From: Candidatus Enterococcus ferrettii
Lineage (GTDB): Bacteria > Bacillota > Bacilli > Lactobacillales > Enterococcaceae
Assembly (NCBI RefSeq): GCF_017377655.1
Contig: NZ_JAFREL010000056.1
Coordinates: forward strand, 1 to 26,364
DNA length: 26,364 bases
Direction of reading: 5' to 3'
Under the pieces are notes generated by a model. The model saw only the letters and a list, made by a program, of their open reading frames with translations. It searched no databases and was not told where the DNA came from. Shown here in pieces: positions 1-6,248 of this stretch (positions are counted from its first letter, which is position 1; every line of letters starts with the position of its first letter). The position numbers and the translations under genes were made by a program.

Positions 1-161
1 CTCCCTTTTAGTTTTTTGTTCACTGTAACCATAAATGTGTGGATGAAATGGTCTAGCTACGCTATCGATTGTTGTCTTTGTCCTGCTAATGAGTAGTATG
101 TCATTCCAACCTACTTTTTCTTGGTAAGAAATTGATTTTTAGAGCATCCAATCTACTATCG

Positions 162-989
162 CTAATCGGTTATTTTCATTTCAAAATGCTCTGACAACCA
201 GGTATACGTATTATTGGTAAAGCGATCGATTTCTGCCAACTTTTTTTCTGTAAGGTGATCAAAATCGTCTTCATCAACTAGCTTTCCTAAATATAGATCA
301 TTTACATCGACGAATACGCCTACACCATCAGGAAAAAGCCAATATTTAGTTAAAATCACATAACTTTGAGAAATTTCTCCCAACTCATCAGATAAACCAC
401 TTGAAGGACTAGCATTAATAACTATCCCCGTTTTTACATCACCGATATTATTTTGTTGGTATAAGGTTAGGAAAGAGCCACTCTCTTTCATTTTCTGCAT
501 TGTTACGCTCTCGAGTAAATTACCTGTAACCCGCACAGCGGTAACCCGTTCTGTCTCAAATCCGTTCGCTTTGTCATAAATATGCTTTTTCCCGTCATTG
601 ACTATTGGAAATTGGGTGATGCTATTTTTTACCATTAATAAATTGTTGACTGGATCATAATTTTTAGTTGCGATGAGAGTGTTTTCGTTCAAGTGATTTT
701 CTATACTTGAAAAATCGTTTAGTTGAAGAGTATAACCATTGCCAAAATTAAGATTCCCTTCATTAAAGCTAAGATCATATTTTTCAACTCTCTGATAGTC
801 AGGCGGAAATTGAATCGATAGGTTTTGTTTGAATATAGGAATTTCTGTGAAGGGTTGATCTGCTTCAATCTGATCAAGTTTTTTTTGTGAAATAGCCACT
901 ATCCCTTCAGACACCTTCATAGCGACCATAGCTGCCAAGAAGGGACTTGCAGCAGCTAAGCCAATGGCGATAATTCCCAATAGAATCAT
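162..989 (-). CDS. Unknown protein with N-terminal membrane segment
   Basis: I do not recognise this family. The 275-residue product starts with one hydrophobic segment (residues 1-25, rich in Ile, Leu and Ala), followed by a polar region of about 245 residues with mixed beta-type composition and no Cys pairs or catalytic motif that I can name. It is the last gene of a minus-strand trio (2335 to 162) whose other members are also membrane proteins, so a shared envelope role is an inference. The start is uncertain. The frame stays open upstream through about 30 Lys/Glu-rich codons as far as the preceding gene, but I find no ATG, GTG or TTG in that stretch, and the chosen ATG has only a poor purine-rich ribosome site. 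Translation coupled to the upstream gene is possible. Confidence 0.6.
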   Translation of the reverse strand: MILLGIIAIGLAAASPFLAAMVAMKVSEGIVAISQKKLDQIEADQPFTEIPIFKQNLSIQFPPDYQRVEKYDLSFNEGNLNFGNGYTLQLNDFSSIENHLNENTLIATKNYDPVNNLLMVKNSITQFPIVNDGKKHIYDKANGFETERVTAVRVTGNLLESVTMQKMKESGSFLTLYQQNNIGDVKTGIVINASPSSGLSDELGEISQSYVILTKYWLFPDGVGVFVDVNDLYLGKLVDEDDFDHLTEKKLAEIDRFTNNTYTWLSEHFEMKITD

Positions 990-1062
990 CTTTCTAAGCT
1001 TTTTTTCTTGTAGAATTTTTAATTTGGGTTTTTCAAAAAGTTGATCATACTTCTCTGAAAAA

Positions 1063-1623
1063 TTATTCTTTTTGTCCAGATGCGTGGTCTCCTTGCTTAA
1101 CTGCTCCTTTTTCTATCACAGTTTCTTCTAATTCATCTTTCAAATATCTATTATAATCGGTGACAATGGATTCACTCAATTCAATAAGTATCTTGTCTAG
1201 TTCTTTTTGCGTAGTTGTCAGTTCGCTGCTATCAATTGCTGTCTGTTCGAAAGCCGCTCTTCTTTCTAAAGTATTCGAAAAGGCAGGCAAACTTCGGTAC
1301 AGAAAGTTATCATATAGGACAATATCTTTAGGTTTATCCATTAAATATCTAAATATCTCTTTACTTGCCGCAAGAGCAGAGTCTAAATACTGCTGCTCAT
1401 TTTCTATCCCAGTCATTGCTTTTTCAGCTATTCTGATTTGCGATTTTGCTTCTCCCAATGTTTCCTTAAAAATTTTTAGATCCCGATTACTCAAGTTATG
1501 ATCTTCCTGAAAAGCATGAACTGCCAATAACTGTGCAGCCTTCAGTTTTGAACGTTTCACTAATTCAAAGCTGATGACAAACAAAGCGGCAACTAAAATT
1601 ATTACTAAAATATAGAAATACAT
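1063..1623 (-). CDS. XpaC-like (5-bromo-4-chloroindolyl phosphate hydrolysis family) membrane protein
   Basis: The product has 186 residues. Residues 3-20 form a membrane segment, followed by a long, mostly helical, charged cytoplasmic-type region. The middle and C-terminal part (about residues 88-170) carries the pattern I associate with XpaC proteins: a phenylalanine-tyrosine-rich patch, LP followed by an N-T-L-E-R helix, a Q-K-E-L helix, and a terminal LIELS...YLKDELEE helix. XpaC proteins are usually found with TelA-type proteins; their biochemical role is poorly known. No telA is in view. The start is supported by AGGAGAG eight bases upstream. It is the middle gene of a three-gene minus-strand cluster. 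The family call rests on pattern memory, so treat it as tentative; the membrane topology is more secure. Confidence 0.55.
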   Translation of the reverse strand: MYFYILVIILVAALFVISFELVKRSKLKAAQLLAVHAFQEDHNLSNRDLKIFKETLGEAKSQIRIAEKAMTGIENEQQYLDSALAASKEIFRYLMDKPKDIVLYDNFLYRSLPAFSNTLERRAAFEQTAIDSSELTTTQKELDKILIELSESIVTDYNRYLKDELEETVIEKGAVKQGDHASGQKE

Positions 1624-1681
1624 CTTTTTACTCTCCTGACAGAAAACTTTCTCATTACGGAGAAAATTCAGTTAATTTGGT

Positions 1682-2335
1682 TCATTTTTTAGTTGTATAG
1701 ATAACAATGCAATCCTGTAAGAAATCATCCTCATCCTGCCCCAAACTGATACTATCATAATAGACAGCATTGTATTTTTGAGCTACTTTTACGCCAATTC
1801 GTTGAGAAATATCTTTAGTATCTAAGAAATCTGACAAACCATGGATCGTATCAATGCTAAAGCAATAAATATTAATACGTTTTAAATAATCTTCTTGAAT
1901 CTCCTTTGCAAAATCCCAAAATACATATTCAAACAAATGAAGAAATTCAGGATTTCTCGTTTGTTCAGGAGTTGATAGAAAGGGTGGGATCTCATGAAGG
2001 TTTGTTTCACCATAGGTTTCATAGATCACATCAGATAAATGTTGTATTTTCACTAGATACTCTTTATACATCCTTGTTCCTCGTAATACTAAAACTAGTT
2101 CGCCAACCCATCCCAATACTAAAAGAAAGATAGCAATCCACCAGGCTAAACCGTAGTTAAAAAAAGAAAATCCTTTAACCTTGATCAAATAAAGGCTATA
2201 GATAGAGACTAATAAGATAAATAGCAAGGTTGATAATCGTGTTAATTGAAGAAATCTTTTTCTAATGCTTTCGTGTTTTTTCATCCGAAATATACTGCTG
2301 TTCAAGTCTTTTATTGCATCCTCATATGTGATCAT
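1682..2335 (-). CDS. Unknown two-TM membrane protein
   Basis: I do not recognise this 217-residue protein. A short charged N-terminus (about 30 residues) is followed by two adjacent transmembrane segments (about residues 33-52 and 62-84), then a soluble C-terminal region of about 130 residues rich in aromatic and acidic residues, probably cytoplasmic. It is the first gene of the minus-strand trio that continues into the XpaC-like gene 58 bases downstream. The start ATG is preceded by GAGGGA about ten bases upstream, and a candidate promoter lies about 35-60 bases upstream. A sensor or assembly role alongside the other two membrane proteins is possible, but nothing in the sequence shows it. 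Confidence 0.6.
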   Translation of the reverse strand: MITYEDAIKDLNSSIFRMKKHESIRKRFLQLTRLSTLLFILLVSIYSLYLIKVKGFSFFNYGLAWWIAIFLLVLGWVGELVLVLRGTRMYKEYLVKIQHLSDVIYETYGETNLHEIPPFLSTPEQTRNPEFLHLFEYVFWDFAKEIQEDYLKRINIYCFSIDTIHGLSDFLDTKDISQRIGVKVAQKYNAVYYDSISLGQDEDDFLQDCIVIYTTKK

Positions 2336-2367
2336 TTCACCAAATCCCTCTAATGTTAGATAGATCC

Positions 2368-2396
2368 AGTATATCCTAAATATTTTTCTTAAGGTA
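2368..2396 (-). promoter_or_regulatory. Candidate promoter of the three-gene membrane cluster
   Basis: On the minus strand a good -10 (TATACT, 2368-2373) lies 17 bases from a weak -35 (TACCTT, 2391-2396). It is the only promoter-like pair in the short space upstream of the 2335 start. The poor -35 suggests weak or activator-dependent expression. Confidence 0.35.
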
Positions 2397-2760
2397 GTCG
2401 AGTTTTCAAATTTGTGAAAATCCGTTTCGTGTAAAAATCAGAACAGTTTGTTTCTCTTTCTTTATTGCTTCGAGTTCTAAACATTCGTGGGTTTGGGCAA
2501 CGTCCAAGCTTTTGATTTGAATTTTAGCGAGTGAACGACTTAAACGCGGCCAATAATATGAGCGTTTTTTTTTCTCATACTTTCTATTTAGGTACATTTC
2601 AAAATAAGTGAACGAACTGTTCTCTATTTATATCAATTTAAGCAGTATATTACTCGTTTTGCCTATCATTAGAAAAGACCGTTAGCTTTATTTATTCAAT
2701 TATCAAAGATCGCAGTCCACCAACATACTGGCAGAAAAGCTAAATTTCACCCTCAATTAT
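2397..2760. other. Gene-poor stretch with one doubtful short reading frame
   Basis: This stretch holds no gene that I can support. The only open frame of note is minus-strand 2406-2597 (63 codons), encoding a Lys/Arg-rich peptide ending in QTVLIFTRNGFSQI. It has no ribosome site and no family that I recognise. Its composition looks more protein-like than random, so it could be a decayed gene fragment. Confidence 0.3.
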
Positions 2761-2771
2761 GCAGAACCTTT

Positions 2772-2841
2772 CTACTCAAAGCAGAGGTGCTGCGCGCATA
2801 ACACCTCAGTAAGCACCGTTTAAGACGGCGACTGTGAGTAG
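2772..2841 (-). ncRNA. Structured 3' region of toxin mRNA / probable antisense RNA overlap
   Basis: On the toxin strand this stretch folds as a closed multi-stem: an outer stem CTACTCA/TGAGTAG (2835-2841 with 2772-2778) encloses two hairpins, CCGT...ACGG (2815-2828) and GAGGTG...CACCTC (2784-2807). It begins just after the toxin stop codon. Holin-like type I toxin genes characteristically overlap an antisense RNA in this 3' region, so a plus-strand antitoxin RNA is expected here. The structure is seen directly; the RNA itself is inferred, and I could not place its promoter with confidence. Confidence 0.5.
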
Positions 2842-2850
2842 AGCTTGGTA

Positions 2851-2931
2851 CTATTTCTTGTTGTGTCGATCAAGAGTAATGATCAAGGTCGCAAAGGCAA
2901 TTGCCAATGTCAACGCCTGATACACAGTCAT
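2851..2931 (-). CDS. Holin-like type I toxin peptide (Hol_Tox family)
   Basis: This is a 26-residue peptide beginning MTVYQALTLAIAFATL, with one hydrophobic helix and a charged tail ending in DRHNKK. It matches the 'putative holin-like toxin' family of enterococci and lactobacilli, whose members begin with similar M-x-x-Y-Q-A/S-L patterns. Such peptides insert into the membrane and are silenced by an antisense RNA in a type I toxin-antitoxin pair. The ribosome site GGAAAGGAA lies about nine bases upstream. The upstream leader, including the typical GGTGGTGATGCC (about 3019-3030) and AAGAAAGGAGTGATGC segments, also resembles other copies of this cassette as I remember them. The start codon overlaps the stop codon of a ten-codon leader frame. 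The gene sits between the long DUF2922 gene and the structured RNA region. Confidence 0.8.
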   Translation of the reverse strand: MTVYQALTLAIAFATLIITLDRHNKK

Positions 2932-2960
2932 GGCGGAAGTTCCTTTCCTAGGATGAACAT
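2928..2960 (-). CDS. Short leader peptide coupled to the toxin
   Basis: This is a ten-codon frame (MFILGKELPP) with the best ribosome site in the cassette (AAAGGAG, about ten bases upstream). Its TGA overlaps the toxin ATG in an ATGA arrangement, so toxin translation may depend on ribosomes finishing this leader. The arrangement is seen directly; coupling is an inference. Confidence 0.45.
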   Translation of the reverse strand: MFILGKELPP

Positions 2961-3056
2961 GTCAGCATCACTCCTTTCTTAGAGTTCAGCCACCGCCATA
3001 AACACTGCTAAGTTAGGCATCACCACCCTTGTAACACTTGAGGTTAGGTGAGAAAT

Positions 3057-3737
3057 TTAACGTTTTTTCTTTTTCCCTTTTTTCTTCTTGGCTTCATGAA
3101 AAGCTCGGACTCGGTCTACTTGCGCCTTTCGTGAATTCACAGGCTTTTGGACTGTGGGACTATCGACTGCTGGTGACGTTGATTCATTGGTTAGAGCTTC
3201 TAACTGCTGTGCTGAGTTACTTGGTACAATACCAGTACTCTTGGCCTTTTCAACGACAGCTGCTAATGGCTCAGAACTTGATACAGGAACAGTTAACGAT
3301 GCTGCAGTTTCGGCAGGCTTCTGCTCGATTGATTTAACAGTTTCTACGGCTGCTCTAGTTTTTGGTGCAATGATTTCTTCCGGAAGTACTTTTTGTACTG
3401 CAATTTCTTTTTCTTCATTAACGGCTGGTGTTACTGAGACTTGGGGTGCTTCTTCAGCTACAATATGAGCTGAAAAGATATTGCTTGGGTCAGCGACATA
3501 AGCTTCTGGTGTTGGCTTCGATAGATCAAAAATCGGTGTTTCAATAGTTTCAACGAATTTCGCGGAAACGACCTTAGTAAATTGTCGGATTCCGTCTTTC
3601 TGAAATAGATTTAACGTAGTGATTGTTTCTAATGCTGTTTTGATCTCCTCTGGACTCTTCGTTGGATCTGGATCATTGTAGCCCCAGCGATGGGTTCTTC
3701 CTGCGGCATTTTCAAATACGGCGGCTAGTTTAAACAT
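3057..3737 (-). CDS. DUF2922 domain protein with long Lys-rich C-terminal extension
   Basis: Residues 1-70 match the small DUF2922 fold found in many Firmicutes; the segment LNLFxKDGIRQF is shared almost word for word with the 72-residue DUF2922 protein encoded at 4227-4445. After it comes about 155 residues of low-complexity Ala/Pro/Glu/Val/Ser sequence, probably disordered, ending in a strongly basic tail (KKKKGKKKKR). Usual DUF2922 proteins are about 70-75 residues, so the extension is unusual. There is no signal peptide or membrane segment. The ribosome site AAGGAGAG lies nine bases before the ATG. It is the last gene of a four-gene minus-strand operon. The function of DUF2922 is unknown; the basic tail could bind nucleic acid, which is inference. 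Confidence 0.75.
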   Translation of the reverse strand: MFKLAAVFENAAGRTHRWGYNDPDPTKSPEEIKTALETITTLNLFQKDGIRQFTKVVSAKFVETIETPIFDLSKPTPEAYVADPSNIFSAHIVAEEAPQVSVTPAVNEEKEIAVQKVLPEEIIAPKTRAAVETVKSIEQKPAETAASLTVPVSSSEPLAAVVEKAKSTGIVPSNSAQQLEALTNESTSPAVDSPTVQKPVNSRKAQVDRVRAFHEAKKKKGKKKKR

Positions 3738-3786
3738 AGTTTTTTTCTCTCCTTAGTTTTGTTTATCTTTATATAGTAGTTTTCTT

Positions 3787-4170
3787 TTAGGAACTTTCTA
3801 AAGTATCCTGTTCATTTCCTTCAACAGTTGACGAGACGACTTCCATTAATTCTGTAGTGACATGTGCAGGTGGAAAGCACCGAGCTGACAAGATCTCCCA
3901 CTCTTTTTCCTCAAAATATTCTCTAAAAAAATAAAAGTAACGGCGCAAAGCACGAGTAATCCGATTGTTGGCAAAGAGATGCTTAACTAAATCCTGCAGG
4001 AATAATTCAAAATCAGATTCGCCTAACATATGGCGGATTTTCATGGCTAACAATAGTTGAATTGTCACAGAACTATCTTGAGTTTCTTGATAGTAATGAA
4101 TAATTTGTTCTTCTAGTTTGTTGCTTTTTAAATGAAACAGTTGGTATTGAGTGAAAGGTTGTTCAGTCAT
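3787..4170 (-). CDS. Unknown 127-residue helical protein
   Basis: I do not recognise this protein. It appears soluble and largely alpha-helical, with an aromatic and Arg-rich middle (residues about 65-100, including RALRRYFYFFREYFEEKEW) and an acidic Ser/Thr tail. There is no signal peptide or TM segment. It lies between two DUF2922 genes in the same operon and has a strong ribosome site (AAGGAGG, nine bases from the ATG), placed immediately after a GC-rich stem-loop. The helical, basic middle could be a nucleic-acid- or partner-binding helix; that is only a guess. Confidence 0.65.
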   Translation of the reverse strand: MTEQPFTQYQLFHLKSNKLEEQIIHYYQETQDSSVTIQLLLAMKIRHMLGESDFELFLQDLVKHLFANNRITRALRRYFYFFREYFEEKEWEILSARCFPPAHVTTELMEVVSSTVEGNEQDTLESS

Positions 4171-4192
4171 CGGTAATTTCCTCCTTAAAGCT

Positions 4193-4214
4193 CCCGCGGC
4201 GCTCTAGCCGCGGG
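4193..4214 (-). promoter_or_regulatory. Intercistronic GC-rich stem-loop
   Basis: A perfect 8-bp stem CCCGCGGC/GCCGCGGG with a six-base loop lies between two genes of the DUF operon. No T-run follows on either strand, so it is not a classical terminator. It ends about five bases before the AAGGAGG of the downstream gene. It may protect or process the mRNA, or tune translation. Confidence 0.5.
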
Positions 4215-4226
4215 GCATACTTGTGT

Positions 4227-4445
4227 TTAAAATAGTGGGGTTTCTTTGGTAGTAACGAATTCTGCACTTTCCACTGAGAAGAACTGGCGGATGCCATCCT
4301 TCTTGAAGAGGTTCAGAGCAGTTAGTTCTTCTAAGCTTGCTTTGACTTCTGCTGGAGTCTTAGTAGTATCCGGTTCGTTATAGCTCCAGGTGTGCGTTTT
4401 GTCCGCTTCGGTTTTGAAGCGAGCGATCAGTTTTGTTTCGGGCAT
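4227..4445 (-). CDS. DUF2922 domain protein
   Basis: This is a 72-residue DUF2922 protein of normal length for the family. It is nearly colinear with the first 70 residues of the longer paralogue at 3057-3737 (shared features: H-x-W-x-Y-N-x-P-D near residue 20 and the KDGIRQFF segment). I chose ATG 4445 because AAAGGAGG lies just upstream; an upstream in-frame ATG at 4493 lies inside the preceding gene and lacks a ribosome site. In Firmicutes, DUF2922 genes typically follow a DUF1659 gene, as here. The function is unknown. Confidence 0.85.
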   Translation of the reverse strand: MPETKLIARFKTEADKTHTWSYNEPDTTKTPAEVKASLEELTALNLFKKDGIRQFFSVESAEFVTTKETPLF

Positions 4446-4461
4446 AGCTTCCTCCTTTGAT

Positions 4462-4668
4462 CTATTTAGTAACCCGTGTTTGGTTAGTAACAATGATGCT
4501 GTCTAGGCTGCTGCCGTCTCCCGCTAAGTCAGCCATGATTTCGCCTAACTTTGTGATGTCTGCTTCTGCTGGGTTGGTGACGATGTTGCTGAAGTTCACT
4601 TTCTTTTGTTTGTCTTCGCCTGCTTGTTCGATTTGTACCTGTAATTTGGTGCCTAGCTGTTGGATCAT
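4462..4668 (-). CDS. DUF1659 domain protein
   Basis: This 68-residue product fits the DUF1659 family, with a core reading NFSNIVTNP...ITKLGEIMADL. It is the first gene of the operon and sits 16 bases before the DUF2922 gene, the usual pairing of these two families. ATG 4668 has TAGGAGG seven bases upstream; longer in-frame starts would add a hydrophobic stretch encoded by the leader and are not credible. The small soluble protein has no known biochemical role. It is transcribed from the promoter at 4812-4840, which is flanked by four copies of a 10-bp box. Confidence 0.8.
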   Translation of the reverse strand: MIQQLGTKLQVQIEQAGEDKQKKVNFSNIVTNPAEADITKLGEIMADLAGDGSSLDSIIVTNQTRVTK

Positions 4669-4747
4669 TTGGGTTCCTCCTATGAGATCATTTTTTTGTT
4701 CCGGCCGGTGACTAAACAATAAACTAAAGGAATAAAAAAACAAAAGG

Positions 4748-4858
4748 AGACTTTTACAAAATGCCAGAGACTTTTGCACGATTTTTTTCAAGACTGTTGA
4801 TTTGATCGTAAAGTATAATTTACTAAAAGCAAAAGTCTAAGGAAATTTGCAAAAGTCT
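4748..4858. repeat. Four 10-bp boxes symmetrically placed around a promoter
   Basis: Reading the plus strand, AGACTTTTAC occurs at 4748-4757 and AGACTTTTGC at 4768-4777; the inverse GCAAAAGTCT occurs at 4829-4838 and 4849-4858. Within each pair the copies repeat every 20 bases (about two helical turns), and the two pairs face each other around a centre near 4803. One upstream box overlaps the -35 of the minus-strand promoter and the other lies just upstream of it; the second pair lies in the transcribed leader. Paired direct repeats two turns apart are typical of dimeric activator or response-regulator sites. The protein that binds here is unknown. Confidence 0.7.
4812..4840 (-). promoter_or_regulatory. 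Promoter of the DUF1659-DUF2922 operon
   Basis: On the minus strand TTAGAC (4835-4840) and TATACT (4812-4817) are separated by exactly 17 bases, predicting a start near 4805 and a leader of about 135 nt before the DUF1659 ATG. The -35 overlaps one of the four 10-bp boxes, which makes regulation at this promoter likely. Confidence 0.65.
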
Positions 4859-4873
4859 TGTGAAAGTAACGAA

Positions 4874-4910
4874 TAGCCAATAATCCTGCTATGATAGGGA
4901 TTGTTGGCTA
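4874..4910. repeat. 13-bp inverted repeat upstream of the DUF operon promoter
   Basis: TAGCCAATAATCC (4874-4886) pairs with GGATTGTTGGCTA (4898-4910) across an 11-base loop with one G-T wobble. No T-run follows on either strand, so it is not an evident terminator. It begins about 15 bases upstream (minus-strand sense) of the outermost 10-bp box. Confidence 0.5.
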
Positions 4911-5015
4911 AAAAGGCTTCTGATGGAAATTGGTGTACAGTGTAAAAATAACTATAGAACCACAAAGAGAACAACTATATCGAAAATTCAGGGGGAGAAT
5001 AAGGGCAATTTCCCC

Positions 5016-5069
5016 AAAAAGATCGCTGCAGATTCGTAGTTAAAGACAAGAATCTGCAGCGATCTTTTT
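5016..5069. terminator. Bidirectional terminator after the comK operon
   Basis: A perfect 20-bp stem (5016-5035 with 5050-5069) has GATCGCTGCAGATTC as its core, AAAAA/TTTTT at its base and a 14-base loop. It lies 29 bases past the comK stop codon and works in either direction, isolating this operon from the DUF1659 operon. Confidence 0.9.
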
Positions 5070-5097
5070 AATTAATAGTAGATTGTTTCGTTTTAAG

Positions 5098-5819
5098 CTA
5101 ATACAGCCGAGCCTCTATGTCTGAGCAATCCGTTAGTTGTTGATACCAAAGTAGATGTTCCTCTAATTTGTAATGATTGAAAAACATGCCAGGACTCATG
5201 TGCCAGCGTTGAAGCAGGTCTTGGGTATTTAGCAGCTGTCCAACTGGTGTAGCAGGAAGAGAAACGTAATCCAAGGGACAGCCATCTGATTTTAAACTGG
5301 AGGCATAGTCTTGCCGATAAGTCGCCAAAGAATAGACAGCTTTGCCGGCTAAATTGATTAATGAACGTTTGGAAATCGGCAGCTCCAGAGTCAACCCGTG
5401 GGTCAGGGTCACAGAGCAGATCCCTGCCTCCTCTCGAACGTGATCAAGAGCTAAAGGATTGAACCAGCTAGATTCTTCTGGTTTAACAACTGGGAACAAA
5501 GCAAAATGCTGATTCACGATGGGTACCTTTAATGATGGTAACGCCTTCAACGATTGGCAGGTTCGCCGCATCAGGTGATAATCCATTAAGCGATGGGTTT
5601 TAAAGAATGTATTGATGGTTTCCAAGGGATTTTCCTTGGATAAAAAGGCAGGTTTTCTCTTATAACAAGCGACCCATTTCCATTAGGGATAGGGCACACT
5701 AAGGTAATTTCTCCAATAGTAAAATAATTAAAGGCAGGCGAAGTTTCCAACAAATACTCCCAGTCCTCCGACATATTCTCACTTAATATTTTTCCCTCAA
5801 ATACTCGTTTCTTACTCAT
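5098..5819 (-). pseudogene. comK: ComK-family competence transcription factor, frameshifted
   Basis: ComK is the master activator of competence genes in Bacillus and binds AT-rich K-boxes. Two overlapping frames together give the ComK pattern. The first (5819 to about 5633) gives the N-terminal part, including GEITLVCPIPNGNG and ENLPFYPRK. The second (about 5630 to 5098) gives PLETINTFF, HFALFP and LTLELPIS, which line up with PLQIVDRS, QIFLFP and KTMELPIS of B. subtilis ComK. One extra A in the minus-strand AAAA tract at 5630-5633 would join them into a protein of about 240 residues (B. subtilis ComK has 192). The tract lies in the loop of a perfect 7-bp inverted repeat, TCCAAGG/CCTTGGA (5621-5640). 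Start: ATG 5819 with GGAGTG seven bases upstream. A true inactivating deletion, a sequencing error and programmed slippage all remain possible. Confidence 0.75.
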
Positions 5820-6188
5820 GACAATCACTCCGATCAACAGGTATGTAGTGCGTTGTTTCAAAATCTAAGCTGCTGCTAAACAAGGGGAGGGCGGCACAAA
5901 GTTGTTTGTGATGAAAGACAAGAGTGAACGGCAGCTGTCCAATACTTGGGTGCTGTTCAAATTCTTTCTTAGTGAAATACAGCATACAAGCCAATTGTTT
6001 AGTGGGGGTGATTCATTTGTAGTAATAGGAACATCCGATAATTCTCCAACTAATAAGCTAAACCTTCCACTTAACCTATGAGAATGAACTATTACTGATT
6101 GATTCAATAATTTTTGACAATCGGTAGTAATTTTTCCCTTTCCGACTATTTTTTGTTCAAACTGTTGACAATTCTGCCTCTTATTCAT
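5812..6188 (-). pseudogene. Unknown gene upstream of comK, frameshifted
   Basis: Two frames fit end to end. The first (6188 to about 6005) encodes MNKRQNCQQFEQKIVGKGK through LLVGELSDVPITTNES; the second (about 6002 to 5812) continues TKQLACMLYFTKKEF to the stop. One extra C in the minus-strand CCCCC run (6004-6008) would give a continuous 125-residue protein. I do not recognise the family; it has no signal peptide or TM segment. Its stop codon overlaps the comK start by eight bases, so the two genes form one translationally coupled operon. GGAGG lies about eight bases before the ATG. The position invites a role in ComK control, but nothing else shows it. Confidence 0.6.
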
Positions 6189-6219
6189 ACAAAACCTCCA
6201 ATTCCTTTTGTTGACACCG

Positions 6220-6248
6220 ATTATAGACTACTGAAAAAGCCTTGTATA
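6220..6248 (-). promoter_or_regulatory. Promoter of the comK operon
   Basis: A perfect minus-strand -10, TATAAT (6220-6225), lies 17 bases from a weak -35, TATACA (6243-6248). The predicted start is about 25 bases upstream of the first ATG (6188). The weak -35 would suit an activated promoter. Confidence 0.55.

Noticed and set aside
1..161. Possible gene end at the left edge
   Set aside because: All frames on both strands are interrupted or very short; nothing can be supported.
2406..2597. 63-codon minus-strand frame
   Set aside because: No ribosome site, promoter or family match; noted only as a possible gene remnant.
4669..4791. Longer DUF1659 protein with a hydrophobic N-terminus
   Set aside because: The extension covers the leader and two 10-bp boxes; ATG 4668 has a strong ribosome site and gives the usual family length.
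4814..4819. TATAAT on the plus strand inside the box array, as a divergent promoter
   Set aside because: No -35 at 16-18 bases and no plus-strand gene downstream before the terminator at 5016; it coincides with the minus-strand -10.
4868..4876. TAACGAATA as a competence sigma (ComX/SigX) box
   Set aside because: It differs from the TACGAATA core by an extra base and is not placed before a gene in the right direction.
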